Of a DNA stretch of 64,000 nucleotides, positions 7,522-16,136 are shown in pieces; position 1 is the stretch's first letter, and the number at the start of each line of letters is the position of its first letter. Below the pieces are notes generated by a model. It made no database searches, was not told where the DNA came from, and was given only the letters and a program-made list of their open reading frames with translations. Made by a program: the position numbers and the translations under genes. This stretch comes from Sulfuriferula sp047300855 (GTDB lineage Bacteria; Pseudomonadota; Gammaproteobacteria; Burkholderiales; Sulfuriferulaceae), in contig NZ_CP170197.1 in NCBI RefSeq assembly GCF_047300855.1, forward strand, positions 744,001 through 808,000, written 5' to 3'.

Positions 7522-8739
7522 TCAAGCGGCCGAGTGGCCTTTCAATTCAACTTTGACGTTTTGCTCCTTGCTCAGGCCGGCGTAGTATTTTTGTAACACC
7601 TTCGCCACCTCCGGGCGGCTGAATTCCACCGGCAAATCCTGTCCTTCAGACAGCATCGAACGCACTTTGGTGCCGGACAGCAGGATGCGATCATCTTTAC
7701 CATGCGGACATGTGCGCTGCGACGCCATGCCACCGCATTTTTTGCACCAGAAGGTCCAATCGATGTTCATGTTGGTGGTTTCGAGCGAGCCGGCAGGGAT
7801 TTCGTCGAAAATTTTCTGCGCATCGAATGGGCCATAGTAGTCACCCACACCGGCGTGGTCGCGACCGACGATCAAATGCGAGCAGCCGTAATTCTGGCGG
7901 AACAGAGCATGCAGCAGCGCCTCGCGCGGACCGGCATAACGCATGTCGAGCGGGTAGCCGGCCTGAATAACGGTGTTGGGTGCAAAATAATTTTCAACCA
8001 GGGTGCTAATGGCTTCAGAGCGTACCTCAGCAGGAATGTCGCCAGGCTTGAGCGCCCCCAGCAGTGAGTGGATTAGTACGCCGTCCATGGTTTCGATGGC
8101 AATCTTGGCCAGATATTCGTGCGAGCGATGCATCGGGTTGCGCGTCTGGAATGCAGCCACCCGGCTCCAGCCAGCCTTCTCGAAAGCAGCGCGGGTTTCG
8201 GCAGGCGTCATGAACTGGTCGCCGTATTCTTCCTTGAAACCGCCTGTGGACAATACTTTAACCGGTCCGGCGAGATTAACCGGCCCTTGCTCCATGACCA
8301 TTTTGACGCCGGGGTGCTCGAGATCGGTGGTTTTGTATACCATCATGCACTCGTGTGCCTTGTCGATGGTGTATTTTTCGGTGATCTTCATGGTGCCCAT
8401 GATTTCGCCGCTCGCGCCATCCACCAGCGCGATCTCCGAACCTTCCTTGATGCCTTGCGCATTGATTTCATCAGTAGAAAGCGTAACGGGTATCGGCCAG
8501 AACAGACCATTGGCCATTTTGTAGCCATCACATACACCCTGCCAGTCGGCATGGGTCATGAAACCGTCCAGTGGGGTAAAGCCGCCAATACCCAGCATAA
8601 TCAGATCACCGGTTTCACGCGACGACATGCGTACCTTGGGCAGACTTTGTGCGCGTGCGAGTTCGGCGTCATGTGCAGCGCCGGTAAGCAGTAATGGCTT
8701 CAGCTCACCACCACCGTGGGGTTTCACGAGTTTGGACAT
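7522..8739 (-). CDS. sat: ATP sulfurylase (sulfate adenylyltransferase)
   Basis: A 405-residue single-chain Sat of the dissimilatory type. It has the nucleotide-binding motif R-N-P-M-H-R-S-H (residues around 200), G-R-D-H-A-G-V-G-D-Y-Y-G-P-F-D, and a Cys-rich insert C-K-K-C-G-G...T-C-P-H that probably binds a metal. In sulfur oxidisers it turns APS plus pyrophosphate into sulfate and ATP, the last step after AprBA. The start at 8739 follows a GAGGA ribosome site and gives the usual M-S-K-L-V N-terminus; an upstream ATG would add 15 unlikely residues. It leads the block sat-aprB-aprA. Confidence 0.97.
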   Translation of the reverse strand: MSKLVKPHGGGELKPLLLTGAAHDAELARAQSLPKVRMSSRETGDLIMLGIGGFTPLDGFMTHADWQGVCDGYKMANGLFWPIPVTLSTDEINAQGIKEGSEIALVDGASGEIMGTMKITEKYTIDKAHECMMVYKTTDLEHPGVKMVMEQGPVNLAGPVKVLSTGGFKEEYGDQFMTPAETRAAFEKAGWSRVAAFQTRNPMHRSHEYLAKIAIETMDGVLIHSLLGALKPGDIPAEVRSEAISTLVENYFAPNTVIQAGYPLDMRYAGPREALLHALFRQNYGCSHLIVGRDHAGVGDYYGPFDAQKIFDEIPAGSLETTNMNIDWTFWCKKCGGMASQRTCPHGKDDRILLSGTKVRSMLSEGQDLPVEFSRPEVAKVLQKYYAGLSKEQNVKVELKGHSAA

Positions 8740-8775
8740 GTTTTGTTTCCTCATCCGGGTAGTATTATTAGTGCT

Positions 8776-8800
8776 GGCTAGCATAGCACTATGGCTAGCC
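8776..8800 (-). promoter_or_regulatory. Operator-like inverted repeat upstream of sat
   Basis: GGCTAGCATAG (8776-8786) and CTATGGCTAGCC (8789-8800) form a near-perfect dyad with one bulged base, 37 bases before the sat start codon. The position fits a repressor site over the promoter or a leader hairpin. The regulator is not known. Confidence 0.5.
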
Positions 8801-8860
8801 TGCCCTAATCCAAGTTTCTTATTCCAAAATAAGATTTTTCGATTCTTGCGGTATTGAATA

Positions 8861-8892
8861 AAAAAGCCCGGCTAATGATGCCGGGCTTTTTT
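8861..8892 (-). terminator. Bidirectional terminator
   Basis: A 7-bp stem GCCCGGC / GCCGGGC (8866-8872, 8880-8886) is flanked by A5 and T6. It closes the leftward unit 10374-8914 and isolates it from the sat promoter. Confidence 0.85.
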
Positions 8893-8913
8893 ATTCAAAA
8901 ATGTTCTTTGCGT

Positions 8914-9327
8914 TCAGGCGTCAAAAAACATCGGCATGTCGGATTGCTCGACTTCGATCTTTTCTATCCAGCAAGGCTGGCTGGCTCCGCCGGCAGCGGC
9001 AAGTTTTTTGGTTTCTTCAAATAGCATGCGCCAGCGGTTGAACAGGCAGTCGCTTATTTTGTGCATGCCGTTGTCGAAGTAGGAGTTATGCAGATCGCCG
9101 ATGGTACGTGTAAACGATTCCATCTGTTCCAGTTGGTTATGCGGATAACCGGTACGGCCAGTGTCGACGTATTTCAACAGTTCGCGCTTGATCGCCTTCA
9201 GGAACACTTTCTGGCCATCAGTCAACTCGGCTTCGGTACGGGTTACGCCGCTGTGATTGAATACTTCGTGCATATACTCACGCAGGCGTTTGCCGAAATT
9301 GAACTGGCTGTAATTCACCGTTTCCAT
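8914..9327 (-). CDS. Hypothetical helical protein upstream of sat
   Basis: A 137-residue, mostly helical, soluble protein starting M-E-T-V-N-Y-S-Q-F-N-F-G-K-R-L-R-E-Y. It has one Cys pair far apart (in I-S-D-C-L-F and Q-P-C-W-I) and no signal peptide or membrane segment. I do not recognise the family. It is the last gene of a leftward group with the 87-residue protein and the amidotransferase, 79 bases after the former and closed by a terminator. Its position directly upstream of sat/apr suggests a link to sulfur metabolism, but nothing in the sequence proves it. Confidence 0.75.
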   Translation of the reverse strand: METVNYSQFNFGKRLREYMHEVFNHSGVTRTEAELTDGQKVFLKAIKRELLKYVDTGRTGYPHNQLEQMESFTRTIGDLHNSYFDNGMHKISDCLFNRWRMLFEETKKLAAAGGASQPCWIEKIEVEQSDMPMFFDA

Positions 9328-9406
9328 TTTCCATCCTCCATTAAATAAAGTGCGACCTGTGTAAGGTGTATGAATGATGTAATCGTGTGCCTGTTTGTAG
9401 GCTTTG

Positions 9407-9670
9407 TCAAAGCAGTTCTATTTCCAGAAATTCAGGATGCAGCTGGGTTTTGTCGGAGTTGAGCACGGGAATGATGACTACCTGTTGCACCTCGCGCCGA
9501 GCACGTCCGTGCACGTCACTCTGGATGGCGGTATTGGCTGCAATGCTTTGCGCAACCAGTGAAGGGCCATCCTCCAGCACTTCCACAATTTCATAATCCA
9601 GGTCGCGCCACCGCAGACTCAGGCCGATCATGCCCTGCAGTTGCGCCAGACTGATCGGCAGCAGTTCCAT
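9407..9670 (-). CDS. Hypothetical small beta-rich protein
   Basis: An 87-residue acidic protein (M-E-L-L-P-I-S-L-A-Q-L-Q-G-M-I-G-L...) with alternating hydrophobic stretches (Y-E-I-V-E-V-L, V-V-I-I-P-V-L) that suggest a small beta-barrel. No cysteines, signal peptide or membrane segment. Its start codon shares one base with the stop of the amidotransferase upstream, so the two are translationally coupled. Family not recognised. Confidence 0.7.
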   Translation of the reverse strand: MELLPISLAQLQGMIGLSLRWRDLDYEIVEVLEDGPSLVAQSIAANTAIQSDVHGRARREVQQVVIIPVLNSDKTQLHPEFLEIELL

Positions 9671-10374
9671 TATTGCGCCAGTCCTTTGATCCAGCGCCCA
9701 TATAGCCGGTCCGCTACCTGGTTGAGTGCACGGAGTTGATCCTCCATATTGGCTTGCATGATTTCCGGGGTCTGTACCGCAGGGCTTTCGCTGGTTGCGA
9801 TTTCATCGGCCCAGCTATTGCACCAAGAGCGGATCATGGTCGGCGTCATCTCGATATGGCATTGCATGGCCAGATGCTTGCCGATGACATAAGCCTGGTT
9901 TTCACAATGTGCACTGCTCATGATATGGGTGGCAGTGTCAGGCAGAGAGAATGTCTCGCCATGCCAGTGGAAACCCTCGAACTGTGTCAGCCCATCCAGC
10001 CAGGCTCGGGCAGCATCGTTTTCGGTTGCGCAAATTTGCCCCCAGCCGATTTCCTTGACCGGATTGCGTTTGACCACGCCGCCAAGCGCTTTGGATATCA
10101 GTTGTCCACCCAGACAATGGCCCAACACAGGGACATCTGCGGCCACTGCAGAACGAATAAGCTGCAGGATGGGCGGAATCCAAGGCAGCGGATCGTTCAC
10201 GCTCATCGGCCCGCCCATGAACACCAGACCTGCATGGGTTGTCGGGTCGTCCGGGATCGGTTGGCCTTCATCCACTTTGATGATTTCCCATGGAATGTCA
10301 TGGTTATTCAGAAAAGTGGCAAAATAGCCGGGCCCCTCAGACGGGGTATGGCGAAAAATAGCAACGGTTTTCAT
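9670..10374 (-). CDS. Class I glutamine amidotransferase (GMP-synthase-like)
   Basis: A 234-residue stand-alone glutaminase domain with the nucleophile elbow G-H-C-L-G-G-Q (Cys87) and the His/Glu pair in Q-C-H-I-E-M-T (H173, E175), so the catalytic triad is complete. Members of this family transfer ammonia from glutamine or hydrolyse gamma-glutamyl bonds; the substrate of this one cannot be told. It begins the leftward group 10374-8914. Its start codon is only 20 bases from that of the divergent protease gene, so the two promoters must overlap the coding starts or each other. Confidence 0.85.
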   Translation of the reverse strand: MKTVAIFRHTPSEGPGYFATFLNNHDIPWEIIKVDEGQPIPDDPTTHAGLVFMGGPMSVNDPLPWIPPILQLIRSAVAADVPVLGHCLGGQLISKALGGVVKRNPVKEIGWGQICATENDAARAWLDGLTQFEGFHWHGETFSLPDTATHIMSSAHCENQAYVIGKHLAMQCHIEMTPTMIRSWCNSWADEIATSESPAVQTPEIMQANMEDQLRALNQVADRLYGRWIKGLAQ

Positions 10375-10394
10375 GATTCAACTCAGGGGCGGCG

Positions 10395-11036
10395 ATGAAT
10401 AGAATGAAATTGTATTGTATGGCAATTGTTGCGCTTTTGTTGAGCGCAAATGCGACCGCAACCCAGATCAACGTGAGCGGACTGTTCAAGGACAGGGCCA
10501 TGGTGTTAGTTAATGGCGGCAAACCGCGTGTCCTGGCTGCGGGGGAGTCGGAGCAGGGGGTGAAGTTGCTGTCTGCCGATGCGCAGTCAGCTACGTTCGA
10601 AGTTGACGGGAAACGCCGCGTTTTGAGCATGGGGCAATCTTATGCGGGCAGTGGCGGAGGAGCCAAGCCTGTCGTCAGCCTGAATGCGGACGGACGCGGG
10701 CACTTTTTTACTACCGGTACCATCAACGGTCATAGTGTCGATTTTATGGTGGATACGGGTGCCAGTTCAGTCGCCATCAGCTCACGGGAGGCCGATCGAA
10801 TGGGGGTGAATTACCGTAGCGGGCAGCGTACTCTGGTGAGCACAGCCAATGGCACGGCGGTAGCGTACCGGGTATTGCTCAACAATGTGCGCATTGGCGG
10901 GATCAGTCTCAATATGGTGCCGGCGATGGTGCTGGAAGGCGACGGCATGTCGATTGCGTTGCTGGGGATGAGTTTTCTCAATCAACTCGACATGAAGCGT
11001 GAGGGTACGATAATGACGCTCACCCAGCGTTATTAA
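10395..11036 (+). CDS. Periplasmic retropepsin-like aspartic protease
   Basis: A 213-residue exported protein. A signal peptide covers about 1-22 (M-K-L-Y-C-M-A-I-V-A-L-L-L-S-A-N-A). The C-terminal half is a single retropepsin-type domain with the catalytic motif F-M-V-D-T-G-A-S (Asp120) and the flap/hydrophobic motif A-L-L-G-M-S-F-L, as in the TIGR02281 clan AA group. Such proteases work as dimers. The N-terminal part before residue 90 is a small beta domain. It is divergent from the amidotransferase. Confidence 0.85.
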   Translation: MNRMKLYCMAIVALLLSANATATQINVSGLFKDRAMVLVNGGKPRVLAAGESEQGVKLLSADAQSATFEVDGKRRVLSMGQSYAGSGGGAKPVVSLNADGRGHFFTTGTINGHSVDFMVDTGASSVAISSREADRMGVNYRSGQRTLVSTANGTAVAYRVLLNNVRIGGISLNMVPAMVLEGDGMSIALLGMSFLNQLDMKREGTIMTLTQRY

Positions 11037-11162
11037 TTCACACACTCTTTTGTCGCATGATAGGCGAGAATGCGTAGACTACATGCCAGCCCTACGCACC
11101 TGTCCAGGTAAAATTCGGTATTGGCAGTTAAATATTTGAATCAATTCCGTGAAACGCACAAC

Positions 11163-12056
11163 ATGAAAAGTATGCATAAAAAAATTGCAGTATTGGCCGT
11201 TCTGGCGCTGGGGATGCTGTCTCCGTCCATTAGCCAGGCGATGACCCCGGAAGAAACCGTGATGCTGTCCAATGCGGCCGAACGCGGCAACGATGGTGCG
11301 CAACTATTATTGGCGTTCGAATACCTGCACGGTGATGCGGCGCGCGCAAAGGATGAAAAGCAGGCTGCGTACTGGTTTGAGCGTGCTGCGATGCAGGGCA
11401 ATGTGGCCGCGCAGAAAATGCTCGGTGATCTGTATGAGCAGGGGCGCGGTGTGCCGGAAAATCTCAAGGTCAGCGCGGACTGGCGCACCAAGGCAGCGCT
11501 GCGTGGCAACACCGACGCACAGGTAAGCCTGGGCAAAATGTATCTGGCCGGTGCCGGTGTGGAGAAGAGCCCGGAAAAAGCCGAATATTGGCTCCAGCGC
11601 GCAGCGATAGAAGGCAACAGCGAAGCGCAGTTTCTATTGGGAAAAATGTACAAGCTGCGCGATTCCAATACGCGCGAACAGGTATTGTCGGGCAATATGC
11701 TGGCCAAATCTGCATCCCAGGGTTTCGGGTCTGCCGCCGAGTTTCTGCAATTTATGGAAAACGCCCGTTACAAGGTATCGGAATTATTTCACCAACGTCC
11801 AGCGGATATTCACAAACTGGCGCAAGACGGCGATGCAGAGAGTCAATACCGGTTGGCGACACGCTATGAAAGCGGTCATGGTGAACCCCAGGATAATGCC
11901 AAGGCGCTGTACTGGTTTAAAAAAGCCGCTGACAATGGCCATGTGATGGCGATGAAAAGCCTCGCGCACATTTATGCCAGGGGGCTCGACGGGGTTGTTG
12001 CCGACCCGCGCATAGCTGAGTATTGGACAAATCGTGCGCAATCTGCGCAACCATGA
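11163..12056 (+). CDS. Exported Sel1-repeat (TPR-like) protein
   Basis: A 297-residue protein with a signal peptide (M-K-S-M-H-K-K-I-A-V-L-A-V-L-A-L-G then A-cut near residue 24). It contains about six Sel1 repeats of roughly 36 residues, seen as A-x-Y-W-F-E-R-A-A-x-Q-G-N-x-x-A-Q and its variants. Sel1 proteins are helical scaffolds for protein contacts. I chose the ATG at 11163 rather than the upstream in-frame TTG at 11121 because it begins the signal peptide. The partner is unknown. Confidence 0.85.
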   Translation: MKSMHKKIAVLAVLALGMLSPSISQAMTPEETVMLSNAAERGNDGAQLLLAFEYLHGDAARAKDEKQAAYWFERAAMQGNVAAQKMLGDLYEQGRGVPENLKVSADWRTKAALRGNTDAQVSLGKMYLAGAGVEKSPEKAEYWLQRAAIEGNSEAQFLLGKMYKLRDSNTREQVLSGNMLAKSASQGFGSAAEFLQFMENARYKVSELFHQRPADIHKLAQDGDAESQYRLATRYESGHGEPQDNAKALYWFKKAADNGHVMAMKSLAHIYARGLDGVVADPRIAEYWTNRAQSAQP

Positions 12057-12124
12057 TGGGTGTCTGACGGGCCCGGCTGTACAAGCGTTCTTAATCTGGC
12101 CGAGCCGAATTGGCAGAACAAAAT

Positions 12125-12958
12125 CTATGAGGCCCCCTCGGAACTGATTTGGGTCGGGCGCGTCTTGTCATTTTCGATCAGGGCGTAGGCCGAATGGTTA
12201 TGGATGGACTCGAAATTTTCCGATTCCACCACATAGGCGTCTATTTTAGTTTCTTTTTCCAATGCAGCCGCAACGTCGCGCACCATGTCTTCGACAAACT
12301 TGGGATTGTCATAAGCATGTTCGGTGACGTATTTTTCATCGGGACGCTTGAGCAGGCCGTATAGCTCGCAGGAAGCCTGATCTTCCACCATGCGCACGAT
12401 GTCCTCGATCCACAGGAAGCCGTTGGTGCGCGCGCTGACGGTGACGTGCGAGCGCTGATTGTGTGCACCGTAGTCGGAAATTTTTTTCGAGCAGGGGCAC
12501 AGGCTGGTAACCGGCACCACGATTTTGGTGGTGTGGGTATAGCGGCCATTTTCAATGGCGCCGATGAAGGTGACATCATAGTCCATCAGGCTTTGCACGC
12601 CAGATACCGGCGCGGCCTTGTTGATGAAATAGGGGAAATTCATCTCGATGTAGCCGGATTCTGCTTCCAGACGTTCAACCATCTGGCGCATCATGGACTC
12701 GAAATTTTCCACCGAGATTTCGCGCTCGCGCGTGTTCAGTATTTCGACAAAGCGCGACATGTGCGTGCCTTTGAAATTGTGCGGCAGATAGACGTACATA
12801 TTGAAGCTGGCCACGGTGTGCTGCACTCCGCCGCTTTTATCGGCGACCCGGACCGGGTGGCGGATGGATTTGATGCCGACCTTATTGATGGCGAGCTGGC
12901 GCGTATCCGCATAGTTCTGCACATCGGGCATGGCGGCGACTCCACAGCAGTCGTTCAT
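12125..12958 (-). CDS. folE2: GTP cyclohydrolase I, type IB (FolE2)
   Basis: A 277-residue T-fold enzyme with the metal-binding motif S-L-C-P-C-S-K-K-I-S (C154, C156) followed by G-A-H-N-Q-R-S-H. It converts GTP to dihydroneopterin triphosphate, the first step of both folate and queuosine synthesis; QueF, QueA and Tgt are also in this window. FolE2 tolerates metals other than zinc and in many bacteria replaces FolE under zinc limitation. It lies 63 bases downstream of dxs and may be read from its own promoter there. Confidence 0.93.
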   Translation of the reverse strand: MNDCCGVAAMPDVQNYADTRQLAINKVGIKSIRHPVRVADKSGGVQHTVASFNMYVYLPHNFKGTHMSRFVEILNTREREISVENFESMMRQMVERLEAESGYIEMNFPYFINKAAPVSGVQSLMDYDVTFIGAIENGRYTHTTKIVVPVTSLCPCSKKISDYGAHNQRSHVTVSARTNGFLWIEDIVRMVEDQASCELYGLLKRPDEKYVTEHAYDNPKFVEDMVRDVAAALEKETKIDAYVVESENFESIHNHSAYALIENDKTRPTQISSEGAS

Positions 12959-13021
12959 GATGTTTTTTTCCTTCGTGAGCTGATTTAGACAAAGTATAAA
13001 CCAGCCTAATAGTTGAGTAAA

Positions 13022-14875
13022 CTACTCAGGTAAATGCTGGCGCACCATGGCTTCAATACCGTCTGCATCCAGCCCGCAGTTTTTCAGCATGGTGGCATGG
13101 TCGCCATGATCGATGAAGAGGTCGGGCAAGCCCATCTGCACTACTGGGGTGGACAACCCCAGGCGCTGCAGGCATTCGCTCACTGCGCTACCGGCGCCGC
13201 CCATCACCGCATTTTCTTCCAGCGTGACCAGCAGTTCGTGAGTTTGTGCCAATTGATGCAGCAGTTCTTCGTCCAGCGGCTTAACAAAGCGCATATCGGC
13301 GACGCTGGCGTCGAGCCTGGTCGCGGCAGCCAGTGCGGGGGCGACCATGCTGCCGAACGCCAGCAATGCAACGCGCCGACCGGTGCGACGCAAGATGCCC
13401 TTGCCGACCGGTAATGCATGCATGGTAGCCTCGATTGCGGCACCCGGCCCGGTGCCGCGCGGGTAGCGCACGGCAGCAGGACCATCCAGTGTCATTGCAG
13501 TGTAGAGCATCTGGCGGCACTCATTTTCATCAGAGGGCGTCATCAGCGTCAGATTGGGAATGCAGCGCAGGTAGCTCAAGTCGAAACTGCCGGCGTGGGT
13601 GGGGCCATCCGCGCCCACCAGCCCGGCGCGGTCTATCGCCAGCACCACCGGCAGTTTCTGCAGGGCGATGTCGTGGATCAACTGGTCGTAGGCGCGCTGC
13701 AAAAAGGTGGAGTAGATCGCCACGACCGGCTTGTAGCCGTCGCAGGCCAGGCCCGCAGCGAAGGTCAGCGCGTGTTGCTCGGCAATGCCGACATCAAAGT
13801 AACGATCAGGGTATTCCTCGGAGAAGCGTACTAGCCCGGATCCCTCGCGCATGGCAGGGGTAATGCCGATCAGGCGCGGTTCGGTCGCCGCCATGTCACA
13901 TAACCAGTCGCCGAATACCTGGGTGTAGGTGGGTCTGGCAGCGATTTTTTCCACGATGCCGGTGTCGGGTTCAAACCGGCTCACACCGTGGTACAGGCAG
14001 GGATTATCCTCGGCCGGCGCATAGCCTTTACCCTTGCGGGTGACAATGTGCAGAAATTGCGGGCCACGCAGGCGACGGATGTTGGTGAGCGTATCCACCA
14101 GCACGTCGAGGTCGTGGCCGTCTATCGGGCCAATGTAGTTGAAGCCGAATTCCTCGAACAGGGTACCCGGAGTGACCATGCCCTTGACGTGCTCCTCGGT
14201 GCGGCGTGCCAGTTCCAGCATGGGCGGAACCTTGCCCAGCACTTTTTCACCGGCGCGCCGCGCGGCGGCGTAAAAGCGCCCGGACATGAGCCTGGCCAGG
14301 TAATTGTTGAGCGCGCCGACGTTGGGCGAGATCGACATGTCATTGTCGTTCAATATGACTAACAGGTTGGCGTCGATGTCGCCTGCATTGTTGAGCGCCT
14401 CGAATGCCATGCCGGCAGTCATTGCGCCGTCGCCGATAATGGCTACCGAACGGTGTTCCAGTCCAGCCAGTTTGGCCGCTACCGCCATCCCCAGTGCCGC
14501 AGAAATCGAGGTGCTGGAGTGACCGGTGCCAAAGGTATCAAAGGGGCTCTCGTCCCGTTTGGGGAAGCCGGCAATGCCCCCGGCTTTGCGCAGCCCGGCC
14601 ATGACTTCGCGGCGGCCGGTGAGTATCTTGTGCGGGTAGCTCTGGTGGCCAACGTCCCACACCAGCCGGTCATCCGGCGTATTGAACACATAATGCAGGG
14701 CGATGGTGAGTTCCACCGCGCCCAGGTTGGAAGCGAGATGCCCACCGGTTTGCGCGACGCTGTGCAGAATGAAGGCACGCAGTTCTGCGGCCAGTGGTTC
14801 CAGTTGCTCCCGGTTCAGTTTGCGCAGGTCGGCAGGTAAAGCAACGCTGTCCAGCAGCGGATAAGTGGAAGTCAA
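13022..14875 (-). CDS. dxs: 1-deoxy-D-xylulose-5-phosphate synthase
   Basis: A 617-residue thiamine-diphosphate enzyme that condenses pyruvate and glyceraldehyde-3-phosphate, the entry step of the MEP isoprenoid pathway. The thiamine motif G-D-G-A-M-T-A-G...N-N and the conserved Y-F-D-V-G-I-A-E-Q-H segment are present. I place the start at TTG 14873-14875, giving the N-terminus L-T-S-T-Y-P-L-L-D; it overlaps the ispA stop in TTGA, implying translational coupling. Longer upstream reading in this frame is only the shadow of ispA. Length is normal. Confidence 0.95.
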   Translation of the reverse strand: MTSTYPLLDSVALPADLRKLNREQLEPLAAELRAFILHSVAQTGGHLASNLGAVELTIALHYVFNTPDDRLVWDVGHQSYPHKILTGRREVMAGLRKAGGIAGFPKRDESPFDTFGTGHSSTSISAALGMAVAAKLAGLEHRSVAIIGDGAMTAGMAFEALNNAGDIDANLLVILNDNDMSISPNVGALNNYLARLMSGRFYAAARRAGEKVLGKVPPMLELARRTEEHVKGMVTPGTLFEEFGFNYIGPIDGHDLDVLVDTLTNIRRLRGPQFLHIVTRKGKGYAPAEDNPCLYHGVSRFEPDTGIVEKIAARPTYTQVFGDWLCDMAATEPRLIGITPAMREGSGLVRFSEEYPDRYFDVGIAEQHALTFAAGLACDGYKPVVAIYSTFLQRAYDQLIHDIALQKLPVVLAIDRAGLVGADGPTHAGSFDLSYLRCIPNLTLMTPSDENECRQMLYTAMTLDGPAAVRYPRGTGPGAAIEATMHALPVGKGILRRTGRRVALLAFGSMVAPALAAATRLDASVADMRFVKPLDEELLHQLAQTHELLVTLEENAVMGGAGSAVSECLQRLGLSTPVVQMGLPDLFIDHGDHATMLKNCGLDADGIEAMVRQHLPE

Positions 14876-15765
14876 AATTGTCTCTGCACAATGAAATCGG
14901 CCAACTCGCGCAGGCGTTGCGCCGAATCGAATCCAGCCAGCGCGTCCAGGGCATCGCTGTGCAATTCGGCGGCGAACGCCTTGGCGCGCGCACCGCCCAT
15001 CAGCGTTACATAAGTGGGTTTGTTGTTTTCGGCATCCTTGCCGGCAGTTTTGCCCAGCGTGGCAGTGGGTGCTTCCGCGTCGAGGATATCGTCCACCACC
15101 TGGAACGCAAGGCCGACGCATTTGGCGTAATGATCAAGTTTGGCCAATGCAGTATCGTCCAATGCGCTGCCGCAGTAGGTGCCCAGCAGTACAGATGCGC
15201 GAATCAGGGCGCCGGTCTTGTGAATATGCATGAATTCCAGTTCGGGCAGTGTGAGCGTCTGCCCCACGCTGACCAGATCGATCGCCTGGCCGCCGGCCAT
15301 GCCACGCGATCCGGCCGCAAGGGCCAGCAGCTTCACCATTTCCAGCTGGCGTTCGGGGGTATCCGACAATGTGTGTGCAGAGATCAGCTCGAATGCCAGG
15401 CTGTGCAGGCTATCACCCACCAGCAGCGCCGTGGCTTCACCGTATTCGACATGGCAGGTAGGCTTGCCGCGGCGCAACATGTCGTTGTCCATGCACGGCA
15501 AGTCGTCGTGTACCAACGAATAGGCGTGGATCAGTTCAACTGCACTCGCTGCGATTTCCACTCTCGCAGGATCGGCACCCACCACCTCGCCAGCAGCAAA
15601 CGCCAGAAGCGGACGCACACGTTTACCGCCTTCCAGCGTGGCATAGCGCATTGCTGCGTGCAGAGTTTGCGGGGTGTGTTGAGGGTCAGGCAGCAGGCGT
15701 TCCAGCACGGTCTCGATGCGCGCCTGCAGGTTACCGGACCAGGCAAGAAAATCAGGATTCATCAT
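14872..15765 (-). CDS. ispA: Farnesyl diphosphate synthase
   Basis: A 297-residue trans-prenyl synthase with the first Asp-rich motif D-D-L-P-C-M-D-N-D and the second D-D-I-L-D, both binding Mg-diphosphate. It builds farnesyl diphosphate from IPP and DMAPP. It overlaps xseB upstream by 14 bases and dxs downstream by 4 bases, the xseB-ispA-dxs arrangement common in proteobacteria. Confidence 0.95.
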   Translation of the reverse strand: MMNPDFLAWSGNLQARIETVLERLLPDPQHTPQTLHAAMRYATLEGGKRVRPLLAFAAGEVVGADPARVEIAASAVELIHAYSLVHDDLPCMDNDMLRRGKPTCHVEYGEATALLVGDSLHSLAFELISAHTLSDTPERQLEMVKLLALAAGSRGMAGGQAIDLVSVGQTLTLPELEFMHIHKTGALIRASVLLGTYCGSALDDTALAKLDHYAKCVGLAFQVVDDILDAEAPTATLGKTAGKDAENNKPTYVTLMGGARAKAFAAELHSDALDALAGFDSAQRLRELADFIVQRQF

Positions 15766-15997
15766 TGCTGTCCGGGGTGGTGAATGGTTTCAACACGCCG
15801 TTTTCCAGTACCTGCACCTGTTGTTGCGCGGCAGCGAGCGCCTGCTGGCAGAATTGCAGCAATTCGGCACCGCGCTGATAGGCGGCCAGTGATTGCTGCA
15901 AAGGCAACTGGCCGGATTCCATGTCGGCGACGATGCGCTCTAACTCCGCCATGGCGGTTTCAAAGCTCTGAGGCTGGGCTGGGGGCTTGCGTGTCAT
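15752..15997 (-). CDS. xseB: Exodeoxyribonuclease VII small subunit
   Basis: An 81-residue helical protein with the family core F-E-x-A-M-A-E-L-E-R-I-V-A-D-M-E-S-G-Q-L-P-L and a Q-rich second helix. It binds several copies to XseA, the catalytic subunit, which is encoded elsewhere. It heads the xseB-ispA-dxs operon. Confidence 0.93.
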   Translation of the reverse strand: MTRKPPAQPQSFETAMAELERIVADMESGQLPLQQSLAAYQRGAELLQFCQQALAAAQQQVQVLENGVLKPFTTPDSNDES

Positions 15998-16136
15998 TGC
16001 AGTGGAGAATAGGCAAAGGCAGAAATCTTACCGAATTATTGCGCTCAAAGCTATTTTTGGCGATAATTCCGCTCTTTGTTTTCATTTGCGTTACAGGGGC
16101 TTAAGCGGCGCTCAGTCAGCTTGATTATCCGTGTCC

